This document shows, in pieces, positions 1 to 6,967 of a stretch of DNA of 9,233 nucleotides. How positions within the stretch are numbered: position 1 is the stretch's first letter; the number at the start of each line of letters is the position of its first letter. The notes under the pieces are model-generated. The model was not told the origin of the DNA. It was given only the letters and a program-made list of their open reading frames with translations, and did not search any database. A program made the position numbers and the translations under genes. The DNA is from an uncultured Anaerosolibacter sp. (GTDB lineage Bacteria; Bacillota_A; Clostridia; Peptostreptococcales; Thermotaleaceae): the NCBI GenBank assembly GCA_937948705.1, contig CALECF010000084.1, forward strand, positions 1 through 9,233, written 5' to 3'.

Positions 1-792
1 AATCACTGTAGAACCGCCAAATTTAAAATATCCTTTCTCTTGCCCTTTGTTAACGACTTTATCCGGCGCATAGGTCTGTATAATTGTCCCTACACAGGTA
101 GCGCCCACTTCAACAATGGCAATCTCTTCAAAGTGATGAGAAAGAAATTTAGTAATTTCCCTTTTGTTTACACAATATACCCGTTCTACCTTATGAAGAC
201 CTATCGGATTAACGGAATAATAGGCTCCTTTGATCCTTCTAGCGGTCTTCGGAATCCCGCTGTCAGGAAAATGAAACCGGTGATAATCTGCAGGACATAA
301 TCTCACCACAATACAAGTGCCCCCTTGATAGTGTTGTGCCCATTCTTTATCCTGAAAAACTTCCTCTAAAGAATAATGGGAGCCTTTCACTTGGATAACT
401 TGATGAATATCTATTGCTTCATAAGCCAACACCCGTCCATCTGCCGGGGCAATCAGGCAATCGTCCTCTTTGCAAACTGGACGTGCTTCCGGCTTTAGTT
501 CTCTGGCAAAAAAATCATTAAAATTCTTATATTCATGAATGGCTTCCCGCTGTGCCTCTTGTATATCGATTTCTAATTCCTCTACAAAGGAAGCAATCTT
601 CTTACTACTAGAAGGCCAATCCTGTAGCTTTCCGTAAAGGGAAGAAAAAACTTTTCTCTTCACAATGGCCTCTAACAGGCTACAGCCTGGCTTTGTATCG
701 TAAATCCATCTCAAGAATTTTTCCCCTGCTACGATTTCCTTTTTCTTTTCTCCACTTTTACGATCAATATAATAGATTTCCACTTCCATCAT
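1..792 (-). CDS. psd: Phosphatidylserine decarboxylase proenzyme, 3' end cut by window edge
   Basis: Decarboxylates phosphatidylserine to phosphatidylethanolamine at the membrane. The reading frame is open from 792 to base 1 (264 codons) with no stop, so the gene continues off the left edge. Seen: the N-terminal block with VAGEKFLRWIY (residues 21-31), the family hallmark FNDFFARELKPEARP (91-105), APADGR (115-120) with the likely catalytic Asp118, and PADYHRFHFP (167-176) with the likely catalytic His171. The last residues are FGGSTVI; Ser261 in GGST is where the family self-cleaves into beta and alpha chains and forms the pyruvoyl cofactor. The window therefore holds essentially the whole beta chain, and only some 30 residues should be missing. 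Start: two tandem ATGs (792 and 789) directly follow AGAAGGA, so the Shine-Dalgarno spacing is very short for the first and better for the second. A GTG 30 nt upstream is in frame but has a weaker ribosome site. The family assignment is firm; the exact start is uncertain by one codon. Confidence 0.95.
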   Translation of the reverse strand, partial: MMEVEIYYIDRKSGEKKKEIVAGEKFLRWIYDTKPGCSLLEAIVKRKVFSSLYGKLQDWPSSSKKIASFVEELEIDIQEAQREAIHEYKNFNDFFARELKPEARPVCKEDDCLIAPADGRVLAYEAIDIHQVIQVKGSHYSLEEVFQDKEWAQHYQGGTCIVVRLCPADYHRFHFPDSGIPKTARRIKGAYYSVNPIGLHKVERVYCVNKREITKFLSHHFEEIAIVEVGATCVGTIIQTYAPDKVVNKGQEKGYFKFGGSTVI

Positions 793-863
793 TCCTTCTA
801 GTAAAATACGATTCACCTTAGCTTTTCTTAGTAGATATTCACTTTATGCCCTATAACCCTATT

Positions 864-872
864 ATTTTACCA
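864..872 (-). promoter_or_regulatory. Candidate extended -10 promoter element for psd
   Basis: On the minus strand this reads TGGTAAAAT, an extended -10 (TG-N-TAAAAT). It lies about 70 nt upstream of the psd start and just downstream of the deacetylase terminator, where a separate psd promoter would be expected. The -35 position is only T-rich (TTTTTA at 17-nt spacing) and overlaps the terminator's U-tract. The call rests on position plus one box. Confidence 0.35.
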
Positions 873-887
873 TAGGTAATTGGAAAT

Positions 888-930
888 AAAAAGCATCTTC
901 CATGGTTTATTATGCCACAGAGATGCTTTT
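888..930 (-). terminator. Intrinsic terminator after the polysaccharide deacetylase gene
   Basis: An inverted repeat, AAAAGCATCT on the minus strand (930-921) pairing with AGATGCTTTT (898-889), encloses a loop of about 22 nt that can itself form a small TGG/CCA helix. On the minus strand the 3' arm runs into TTTTTATTT. It begins 16 nt after the deacetylase stop and precedes psd, so it should end the upstream transcript. The arms are also A/T-flanked on the plus strand, but no plus-strand gene needs it. Confidence 0.8.
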
Positions 931-946
931 GCTATTTTCACTATAT

Positions 947-1918
947 TTATCGATGATGTACATAATAGGAATCTTTTGATAAGACCTCAAATTTATAGCC
1001 TTTTTCCTTTAAGGATTCAATAATTTCAGGTAATGCTTCTACCGTAGTAGTCTTCGGTGCATTGTCGTGGAAGAGGATAATCGCATCCTTTTTTCCTTGA
1101 ATACCTTCCAAAACAGATTTTACAATAATCTCTTTGTCTTGAGTTACAGCGCTGGCATCCTTTGAACTGACATTCCAATCGAAATATTGATAACCCTCCT
1201 CTTGGAGTCCCTTGATTAATTCCGCCATAAATCCCTTACCTCCAGCTTTTGTACTGGCTTGATTTTTTGATCCTCCTGGAAAGCGGATGATTTTGGGTCT
1301 TACACCGGTTACTTCATCTAATAAATTTTCCAACTTCAGTGTATCCTCCATATAAGCCTCTACGGAAGAATAGATTTTGTTGTAATTATGGCTATAGGTA
1401 TGATTTGCGATGGCGTGGCCATCTTCTACAATACGCTTATAGATTTTTTTACTTGTTTCCGTTTCACTTCCGATGACGAAAAAGGTCGCCTTGATGTCAT
1501 GCTTTTTTAGAACATCTAAAATTTTTGTAGTATTTGGACTAGGTCCATCGTCAAAGGTCAGATAAGCAGTTTTGTTTTGAGCCACTTTTTTGGTGTCAGT
1601 TTTATTAGTGATCACAGGTGTTTTAAGGCTTTCAATTTCTTTTTGATAATTATCATTTTCTTGCTTTAAGGCTTCAAGCTTCTTCTCAAGCTGCTCCTTT
1701 TCCTGGAGTGTCTGAGATTTTTCAGTTTCCAGGGTTTCATAAGATTGTTGAAGCACCTGATGCGCCAGAATCAACTTTTCATTTTCACCCTGTATATAAG
1801 AAGTATGAATACCAAACAGAAGTAAAATAGAAATAATGGTACTACTAAAGAAAACGGTACTCTTATTGCTCAATAATTTATTCGTAGTTCTCCCCCCTTT
1901 CGTCAAACTTACTGTCAA
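947..1918 (-). CDS. Membrane-anchored polysaccharide deacetylase (NodB domain, carbohydrate esterase 4)
   Basis: Predicted metal-dependent deacetylase acting outside the membrane on N-acetylated sugars; peptidoglycan GlcNAc (PgdA-like) is likely but not shown. Residues, numbered from the longest frame: hydrophobic signal-anchor about 21-40, Glu/Lys/Gln-rich coiled coil about 45-100, then the NodB domain. All five CE4 motifs are visible: TFDDGPS (121-127; Asp123 base, Asp124 metal), HTYSH (173-177; metal His173 and His177), RFPGGS (212-217), DWN (247-249) and LFHD (282-285; His284). It is therefore probably active. Start: there is no in-frame ATG anywhere before the NodB motifs. The boundary given is the most upstream TTG (1918), which has no ribosome site. 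A TTG at 1873 (codon 16) would give a short cytoplasmic tail before the membrane segment and lies downstream of a purine-rich AAAGGGGGGAG, although the spacing is long. TTG at 1906 is also possible. The gene starts 79 nt after the HD gene and ends at a terminator. Confidence 0.93.
   Translation of the reverse strand: MTVSLTKGGRTTNKLLSNKSTVFFSSTIISILLLFGIHTSYIQGENEKLILAHQVLQQSYETLETEKSQTLQEKEQLEKKLEALKQENDNYQKEIESLKTPVITNKTDTKKVAQNKTAYLTFDDGPSPNTTKILDVLKKHDIKATFFVIGSETETSKKIYKRIVEDGHAIANHTYSHNYNKIYSSVEAYMEDTLKLENLLDEVTGVRPKIIRFPGGSKNQASTKAGGKGFMAELIKGLQEEGYQYFDWNVSSKDASAVTQDKEIIVKSVLEGIQGKKDAIILFHDNAPKTTTVEALPEIIESLKEKGYKFEVLSKDSYYVHHR
1888..1900 (-). promoter_or_regulatory. Candidate ribosome binding site bearing on the deacetylase start
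   Basis: Minus strand AAAGGGGGGAGAA, the only Shine-Dalgarno-like stretch near the gene start. It lies inside the longest open frame, downstream of the TTGs at 1918 and 1906, which argues that translation begins after it. The next in-frame start-type codon is TTG at 1873, about 15 nt away, further than usual. The tract is G6 rather than the canonical GGAGG. Confidence 0.4.
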
Positions 1919-1948
1919 TAATGGATATCTACGCTTTCATACTAACGA

Positions 1949-1954
1949 ATTATA
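1949..1954 (-). promoter_or_regulatory. Candidate -10 box upstream of the deacetylase gene
   Basis: Reads TATAAT on the minus strand in the gap between the HD gene and the deacetylase gene. No good -35 lies 16-18 nt upstream; that region is the purine-rich AAGGAGAAAAGGTAG. It could give the deacetylase its own transcript. No terminator separates it from the HD gene, so read-through is also possible. Confidence 0.3.
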
Positions 1955-1997
1955 TATTCTTTTCTACCTTTTCTCCTTGAATCCTGTCTGTCTTTAT

Positions 1998-2552
1998 TTA
2001 TCTCTCGAAAAGTCTTTCCACAACTTTCTTCAAGGCTTCATAACTCTCAACCTTGTCCTCTTGACTGAACTGAACACCTAGACTCTCTATTAGACTTTGA
2101 TAGTACCATTTCTGATCCCCATATCCTCGACTAAATCGATTCCACACTGCATCTCCAACCTTTTCATATTCCTTTAATATGGTCCATGCATTATGAAGCT
2201 TATCAACACAGGCCACGATACAAACTTCTCTCGGTGCTGTTCTTAGATATTCAATGGTGTGTTGTTTTCTTTTTTCCCAAGATAGATTTTTATCCGGTTC
2301 AGTACAACCTGCCACGATGGCAGCCACCTTTTCACCAAAATGCTCGTGGATATATTCCTGGGTAACCCAGGTATCCTCCACTGTGTCATGTAGAATTCCT
2401 GCAATAATCTGATCCTCGGAGCATCCTGCTTCCATCAACATCATACCCAACATATAAGGATGGGTAACATATGGGGTATCCGTGCCCTTTCGAACCTGAT
2501 TCAAATGGGCCTTTGCAGCTAGCTCTATTGCCGCTTCCACTCTGTGTTCCAT
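1998..2552 (-). CDS. Stand-alone HD-domain phosphohydrolase, SpoT/MESH1-like (putative ppGpp hydrolase)
   Basis: A 184-residue soluble protein made of a single HD domain like the hydrolase half of RelA/SpoT proteins. Seen: RKGTDTPYVTHP (21-32; Arg21 and metal His31), ILHDTVED (53-60; metal His55-Asp56, catalytic Glu59-Asp60) and VDKLHNA (116-122; Asp117 metal, Asn121). These match, in order, the Mn-binding and catalytic positions of the Rel/SpoT hydrolase and MESH1. A C-terminal segment with WYYQSLIESL (149-158) is typical of the small stand-alone members. There is no synthetase, TGS or ACT domain, so only breakdown, not synthesis, is expected. The substrate is inferred: (p)ppGpp is the family precedent, but related small HD proteins may act on other nucleotides. 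The start is well set by AGAGGTGATC five nt before the ATG. The gene is separated from sbcC by a repeat-bearing gap and is followed at 79 nt by the deacetylase gene. Confidence 0.88.
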   Translation of the reverse strand: MEHRVEAAIELAAKAHLNQVRKGTDTPYVTHPYMLGMMLMEAGCSEDQIIAGILHDTVEDTWVTQEYIHEHFGEKVAAIVAGCTEPDKNLSWEKRKQHTIEYLRTAPREVCIVACVDKLHNAWTILKEYEKVGDAVWNRFSRGYGDQKWYYQSLIESLGVQFSQEDKVESYEALKKVVERLFER

Positions 2553-2606
2553 TTCCCGATCACCTCTATTACCATATTTTTTATCTATATAGTTTTATGA
2601 CTGTTT

Positions 2607-2612
2607 ATTATA
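2607..2612 (-). promoter_or_regulatory. Candidate -10 box for the HD-domain gene
   Basis: Reads TATAAT on the minus strand, about 55 nt before the HD gene start. The -35 region at 17-nt spacing falls inside repeat unit A and does not resemble TTGACA. If the box is real, the repeat forms part of the promoter. This is weak support, based on one box and position. Confidence 0.28.
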
Positions 2613-2621
2613 ATTATGCTT

Positions 2622-2648
2622 CGGGACGACAGGGTCGTCGTACCCTAC
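2622..2648 (-). repeat. 27-nt palindromic repeat, unit A
   Basis: On the minus strand it starts GTAGGG and ends TGTCGTCCCG, the same ends and the same 27-nt length as units B and C. Its arms pair internally: GACGAC and GTCGTC around a 3-nt AGG loop on the plus strand. It is placed head to head with unit B, their GTAGGG ends separated by 15 nt. It resembles REP/MITE-like intergenic palindromes; it is non-coding. Confidence 0.75.
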
Positions 2649-2663
2649 AATATTGTTACTTCC

Positions 2664-2690
2664 GTAGGGGCAGACCTATGTGTCTGCCCG
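2664..2690 (+). repeat. 27-nt palindromic repeat, unit B
   Basis: Starts GTAGGGGCAGAC and ends TGTCTGCCCG. It is a perfect hairpin: GGGCAGAC (2668-2675) pairs with GTCTGCCC (2682-2689) around a 6-nt loop. It is not followed by a T-tract on either strand, so it is not a standard terminator. It is the best-preserved unit and lies in the opposite orientation to A and C. Confidence 0.8.
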
Positions 2691-2699
2691 CTTTACTTT

Positions 2700-2726
2700 C
2701 GGGACGACATATCGATCTGCCCCTAC
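2700..2726 (-). repeat. 27-nt repeat, unit C, with non-matching arms
   Basis: On the minus strand it starts GTAGGGGCAGA, as in unit B, but ends TGTCGTCCCG, as in unit A. Its own two arms therefore pair poorly, with mismatches inside the stem. Its B-like arm (TCTGCCCCTAC on the plus strand, 2716-2726) is a perfect 11-bp complement to the start of unit B (2664-2674), so B and C can form one larger hairpin. B and C sit tail to tail with a 9-nt spacer. Confidence 0.75.
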
Positions 2727-2756
2727 CTCCCTAAGCCACACATCTATATATAAACT

Positions 2757-5700
2757 TTAGGATATTTTAAAAGAAGCAAAGCTCCCCTCTTCACCAACAG
2801 ATACTTCTAATCTTGCATCCATCCGTTCTCTTAACTCTGGTACGTGGGATATAATGCCCACTAAACGTCCCCCCTGCTGTAAATCTATCAGGGCTTTTAG
2901 TGCAAAATCTAAGGATTCCGGATCCAAGGTTCCAAATCCTTCATCGACAAAAATCGTATCTAGGCTAATTCCTCCTGAGTAGGATTGTACCACATCTGCC
3001 AGACCTAACGCCAGGGAAAGGGATGCCAAAAAACTCTCCCCTCCAGATAGGGTCGTAACAGGTCTTTCAATACCGGTATACGTATCAAACACTTCTAATT
3101 CCAATCCTCCTGCAGCGTTTTTTCTAGAACGGTCAAGGGTTCTTTGCAAGTGATATCTACCCTTGCTCATCCGCTTCAACCGTTCTGTGGCTGCGATGGT
3201 GATGTCATCTAACAGCGCGCCTAAAACAAATCGCTGCAGTGTTAATCCATGAATATTGTCTCCATTACTAACCTGAGAGAGATAGCCTATTACTTTATAG
3301 GATTCTTCTTTTGTGTGGATCATCCGCTCTAGATTTTTTACCTCCCCCATGGTTTTTCGGTCATTTTCTATTTTCTTTTGCAAACTATTTTCCAGTGTTA
3401 GCGCTTCATCCTTTTCTTTTTGTGCGGCAATCAAGGCCTGCTGAAGCTGCCCTAAATCAACAGCTACAGTATCCTCTGCGGCTTTGATTCCCCGATTTAG
3501 GCGTTCTTCCGCAGCCTGCAGTCTACCATTATACTGCTTTATTTCCTCTTCAATTTGTTGTATCGCTATCTCATCTTTCTTAGCTTCTACGTAATCCACA
3601 TATCTTGGGAAACCTTCTTGCTTCATTTGCTCAGAAAATATCTTTTTTTCTTCAGTATATTTTTCCACTGTTTCCTCATAGGATTTTTCTAAACTCTCTT
3701 TAGAAGCCTTCGCTGCCGCTACTTTCGTGATTTTTTCTTGATAATTCCTTTCGGCAGCTTCAATCGCCCGCTTTAGTTGATCATAGATCTTCTTTGTTTT
3801 TTCTAGTTCCTTTTCTAATGCCTCATTAGATCGTATCTCTTCCGGTATGGAGGTTTCTCTCTCTAAATAAGCGCCCTGAGCACTGCGATGACTTTCACTT
3901 TGCAGCTTAAGTTTTTGAAGAAGCTCCTCTAATGAAGTTTTTCTACTTGTCACATTTTCTTCTAATGCTTGTACAAGCTGCTCTGCTTCCACCAAACCTA
4001 CTAACCCTTTTTGAACCTTTTCCAAGGCTTCTTTTCTTTCCGTCATCATTTCCTGTAGTACAGCCAAATCCCCTAAGGAAGAATCCTCTAATTCCCTTAG
4101 TAGAAGGTTTCGGCTATTTTCTAGCTTTTCCGCTTCTACCAGTGCTTGCTGAAGTTTTTGTCTACTTTTATCTCTTAAGGACTCAAGTTTTTCCAAATCT
4201 AGTCGTTTATTCTTTAACTGCTCCTCAGAAGGCACGCCCTCCGTCTTATCCGCTAACCGAGGATGGTGGGTTGAACCACATACAGGACAAGCCTCATGAA
4301 CTTTAAGGTTTGCTGCAAGGATGGAGGCTTGTCCCTTGTTCCAAGCTTCCTGAAGTAATAGCCATTCATTTTTATATTCTATGTATGTTTTCTCTAAGCC
4401 TTCAAATTCCTCCTGACAACTGTCATACGTCTTTTGATGCTCAATCGCCAGTTTCTCTATTTGATCTAGCTGCTGCTTCTGGGAGTACTTCTTTTCTATT
4501 TCCCTGTACTGTGCTTCTAACAGAGGTACCTTTGCAGCCGCTTCCTTCAAATTGGCATTTTTTTGTTTCTGTTGGTTTAGGCTTTCTTCTATTTTCGCAA
4601 GTTCGGATAAAAGTTTTTCTTTTTGATCTTCCAGCTGTTTTACGAGCTTGCCTTGTACATCAACCTGTGCCTTTACAGTCTCCAAAGAAGCTACCTTTTC
4701 ACCATAGCTTTCCAGTTGAATCAGATGGTGCTTTGTCTTTTCACGGATTTCCTCTCGGGCTTGCTCTTTCTGTAATAACTGTTCTGCCTGTTCTAGTGCT
4801 TTAATGGCAGCTTCTGTCTCTTCCTGTACCGCAGTCAACTTTTTTTCCAAAACTGCCTTATCATCACTTCTTTGCTTTGTCAGCTTTTCACGCTCTTCCA
4901 ATGTATCTGCACGCCTTGCACGTTTAAGGGTCTCTTCCTGCTTCAGGATGGATGGCCTTTGTTCTTGTAGTAACTTTAATGATTTTTGGCTATTTTCCAG
5001 TTCTAGTAGTTTCTCATTCCCTGCTTTTCCTTTAGCCAGGGCTTCCTGTGCCACTAAAACCCGATCATTCTTTTCCTTATGGCTTTCTCCAAGTTTTACT
5101 AACCCTGCTTCATCAGAATCAATTCTTTTACAAAGGATTGTCAGGCTTTCACATTCTGCCTTCTGTAGATTCCAATTTCGCTGGTTTTCCATTTCTTTGA
5201 TACTATCTCGCAGTTCCTTAGCCGATTTCTTTAGCAATTCCTCAATTTTTCTATACATTTCTGTTTGAAAAAGTTTTTCCATAATATCCTGTCGCTCCAC
5301 AGAATCAGCCAATAAAAGCTTTCGAAATTGTCCTTGGGGCAGCATAATTACTTGGCGAAATTGACTACTCTTAAAGCCAATTAGTTTTTCAATCGCCTCG
5401 GTCACATTTTTCCAGCCCGCTTCCAACAACCTTTCTTCTGTGGTGTCTGAATCCCCTAGCTTCCATAGCATTGCCTCTGCTGTTTGAACCGTAGTTCCCG
5501 TTCCCGACTTTTTCAATCTTTCCTGGTCAGGCTTTCGGTGGACCCGATATCTTTCTTCCTTCAGTGCAAATTCAAAGGTTACCTCTGTCATCTGTTCCAT
5601 TCCAGCGTGATGACTCCGCATACTCTTCCCGCTTCTTTCACCACCACTGGTATCTCCGTATAGTGCAAAACAAATACCGTCCAGGATGGTCGTCTTTCCG

Positions 5701-5816
5701 GAGCCCGTAGGACCGTGAATCAAGAAAATATTACGATCTCCTAATTCCGTAAAGTCTAGCACTTGAAGCCCGGCATAGGGTCCAAAGGCACACATGGTTA
5801 ATTTTAATGGTTTCAT
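2757..5816 (-). CDS. sbcC: SbcC, ATPase subunit of the SbcCD (Rad50/Mre11-type) nuclease
   Basis: An SMC/Rad50-type ATPase that, with SbcD, cleaves DNA hairpins and processes blocked or broken DNA ends. It has 1019 residues, a normal family length. Order: an N-terminal ATPase lobe with Walker A GPTGSGKT (35-42) and a Q-loop around Gln161 (MLPQGQF); a long Glu/Lys/Leu-rich coiled coil; a zinc hook CPVC (Cys510, Cys513) almost exactly mid-protein; a returning coiled coil; then the C-terminal lobe with ABC signature LSGGES (923-928), Walker B IFVDE (955-959) followed by the D-loop GTLD, and switch His991 (IISH). All catalytic elements are present. Start: the ATG lies 2 nt after the sbcD stop, and its GGGAGGGAT ribosome site is within the last codons of sbcD, so the two are translationally coupled. 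No clear intrinsic terminator follows; the repeat cluster begins about 30 nt downstream. Confidence 0.98.
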   Translation of the reverse strand: MKPLKLTMCAFGPYAGLQVLDFTELGDRNIFLIHGPTGSGKTTILDGICFALYGDTSGGERSGKSMRSHHAGMEQMTEVTFEFALKEERYRVHRKPDQERLKKSGTGTTVQTAEAMLWKLGDSDTTEERLLEAGWKNVTEAIEKLIGFKSSQFRQVIMLPQGQFRKLLLADSVERQDIMEKLFQTEMYRKIEELLKKSAKELRDSIKEMENQRNWNLQKAECESLTILCKRIDSDEAGLVKLGESHKEKNDRVLVAQEALAKGKAGNEKLLELENSQKSLKLLQEQRPSILKQEETLKRARRADTLEEREKLTKQRSDDKAVLEKKLTAVQEETEAAIKALEQAEQLLQKEQAREEIREKTKHHLIQLESYGEKVASLETVKAQVDVQGKLVKQLEDQKEKLLSELAKIEESLNQQKQKNANLKEAAAKVPLLEAQYREIEKKYSQKQQLDQIEKLAIEHQKTYDSCQEEFEGLEKTYIEYKNEWLLLQEAWNKGQASILAANLKVHEACPVCGSTHHPRLADKTEGVPSEEQLKNKRLDLEKLESLRDKSRQKLQQALVEAEKLENSRNLLLRELEDSSLGDLAVLQEMMTERKEALEKVQKGLVGLVEAEQLVQALEENVTSRKTSLEELLQKLKLQSESHRSAQGAYLERETSIPEEIRSNEALEKELEKTKKIYDQLKRAIEAAERNYQEKITKVAAAKASKESLEKSYEETVEKYTEEKKIFSEQMKQEGFPRYVDYVEAKKDEIAIQQIEEEIKQYNGRLQAAEERLNRGIKAAEDTVAVDLGQLQQALIAAQKEKDEALTLENSLQKKIENDRKTMGEVKNLERMIHTKEESYKVIGYLSQVSNGDNIHGLTLQRFVLGALLDDITIAATERLKRMSKGRYHLQRTLDRSRKNAAGGLELEVFDTYTGIERPVTTLSGGESFLASLSLALGLADVVQSYSGGISLDTIFVDEGFGTLDPESLDFALKALIDLQQGGRLVGIISHVPELRERMDARLEVSVGEEGSFASFKIS

Positions 5817-5818
5817 GC

Positions 5819-6967
5819 CTATCCCTCCCGTATCATCCTATAATAATGATCCAGCGTCTGTTGAAATGCTTTCTGCTGTTCTTCTGTGATCTCTTGTTCT
5901 GTTACTTGGCTCAGGAATGAGGAAAATAAGTGGAGTTCACCCATTTTTTTAAAATTCCTATCGGCACCAAGGAGTTGGCCACTGGCCGTTAACTTAGGCC
6001 GCTCAATATGCAACACATTCGGATATACTCTCCGCAATTTTCCGATGGCATCTAAAATGGCGCCTTCATCCAGTAAGGTCACTTTCAGATAATCCTCTCT
6101 ATTTCCATCCTGTTCTCCTGAATTCAATAGATCTTGCAGATATCCTTCCAGGCATCTTAAATCTCTCTTCGGTTTCAAGGAGATGGACTCGATCTTCACA
6201 TTTCCCATTTTATCCATTTCGATAAAATTGATGGCCTTTTTGTGTGAGGCTTCAGAAAAGGAATATTTCATTAAAGATCCTGAATAGCGAATGTGTTCCG
6301 CTCCTGCTTTTTGAGGACGATGTAGATGTCCTAATGCCACATAATTGAAATCCTTAAATTTGTCAGTATTTACAGCACTAGATCCTCCCACCGAAAGGGG
6401 ACGCTCCGATTCACTCTCTTCTCCTCCAGCCACAAAGGCATGGGCAATCAAAACATTACGACTGTTCTGAAGTCTATTTTCATGAATATGCTGAACGATT
6501 CTTCCCATGGCATCATCATGGCCGCCAATTTTTTCATCTAAAAAATGCTCCTTCACCATTGCAGGCTCTGCATAAGGAATAGCGTGAAAATATACAGGAC
6601 CATAACCGTCATACAACACCACTGATTTCCGATCCAATCTCAGCTTTCCTGAAATGTTAAGTCCCCTGCTCTCCAGCAGACGGTACCCAAAGCCTAACCG
6701 GTCTGGGCTGTCATGATTGCCAGCAATCATGATGATCGGTACGTTCTGGTCCATGAGTATTTTGGATACCACCTCATCCAGAAGATTAACCGCCTCTGTG
6801 GGAGGGACGGAACGGTCAAATATATCGCCTGCAACGACGACTGCATCAGGCTTTGTATCCTGCACCAAATCTGTAAACTGTTCTAGAATATGGGATTGAT
6901 CCTCGGTCAGGTGAATGCCGTGAAAAATTCTGCCTAAGTGCCAATCTGAAGTATGTAGTATTTTCAT
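5819..6967 (-). CDS. sbcD: SbcD, nuclease subunit of the SbcCD complex (Mre11 family)
   Basis: A Mn-dependent metallophosphoesterase giving the exonuclease and endonuclease activity of SbcCD; the partner SbcC is encoded next. It has 382 residues, typical for the family. Conserved phosphoesterase motifs in order: DWHLG (Asp8, His10), GDIFDR (Asp48), GNHDSPDR (Asn84, His85, Asp86), LIAHAFVAGG (His176) and ALGHLHRPQ (His214, His216). The C-terminal third is the less conserved capping and SbcC-binding part. Its ATG overlaps the addA stop codon (ATGA), with a GAGGCGG ribosome site inside the last addA codons, so its translation should depend on addA. Confidence 0.98.
   Translation of the reverse strand: MKILHTSDWHLGRIFHGIHLTEDQSHILEQFTDLVQDTKPDAVVVAGDIFDRSVPPTEAVNLLDEVVSKILMDQNVPIIMIAGNHDSPDRLGFGYRLLESRGLNISGKLRLDRKSVVLYDGYGPVYFHAIPYAEPAMVKEHFLDEKIGGHDDAMGRIVQHIHENRLQNSRNVLIAHAFVAGGEESESERPLSVGGSSAVNTDKFKDFNYVALGHLHRPQKAGAEHIRYSGSLMKYSFSEASHKKAINFIEMDKMGNVKIESISLKPKRDLRCLEGYLQDLLNSGEQDGNREDYLKVTLLDEGAILDAIGKLRRVYPNVLHIERPKLTASGQLLGADRNFKKMGELHLFSSFLSQVTEQEITEEQQKAFQQTLDHYYRMIREG

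Noticed and set aside
40..300. Plus-strand open frame of 86 codons
   Set aside because: It is the antisense shadow of psd, whose conserved motifs occupy the other strand.
1913..1918. TTGACA on the minus strand as a -35 promoter box
   Set aside because: At 16-18 nt downstream the sequence is G-rich with no -10-like hexamer, and it would leave the deacetylase without a plausible start.
2622..2726. Repeat cluster considered as a CRISPR array or as the sbcC terminator
   Set aside because: Units alternate in orientation, spacers are only 9-15 nt, and no cas genes are present. No T-tract follows the hairpins, so an intrinsic terminator is not supported.
2471..2734. Plus-strand open frame of 87 codons running through the HD gene start and the repeat units
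   Set aside because: Half of it is antisense to the HD gene and the rest is palindromic repeat sequence; no ribosome site or recognisable protein.
3932..5268. Three consecutive plus-strand open frames of 124, 164 and 154 codons opposite sbcC
   Set aside because: They lie wholly antisense to a clearly coding, motif-complete sbcC. Their Ser/Leu/Phe-rich translations are what the reverse strand of Glu/Lys/Leu coiled-coil codons gives, and no ribosome sites or family motifs were seen.
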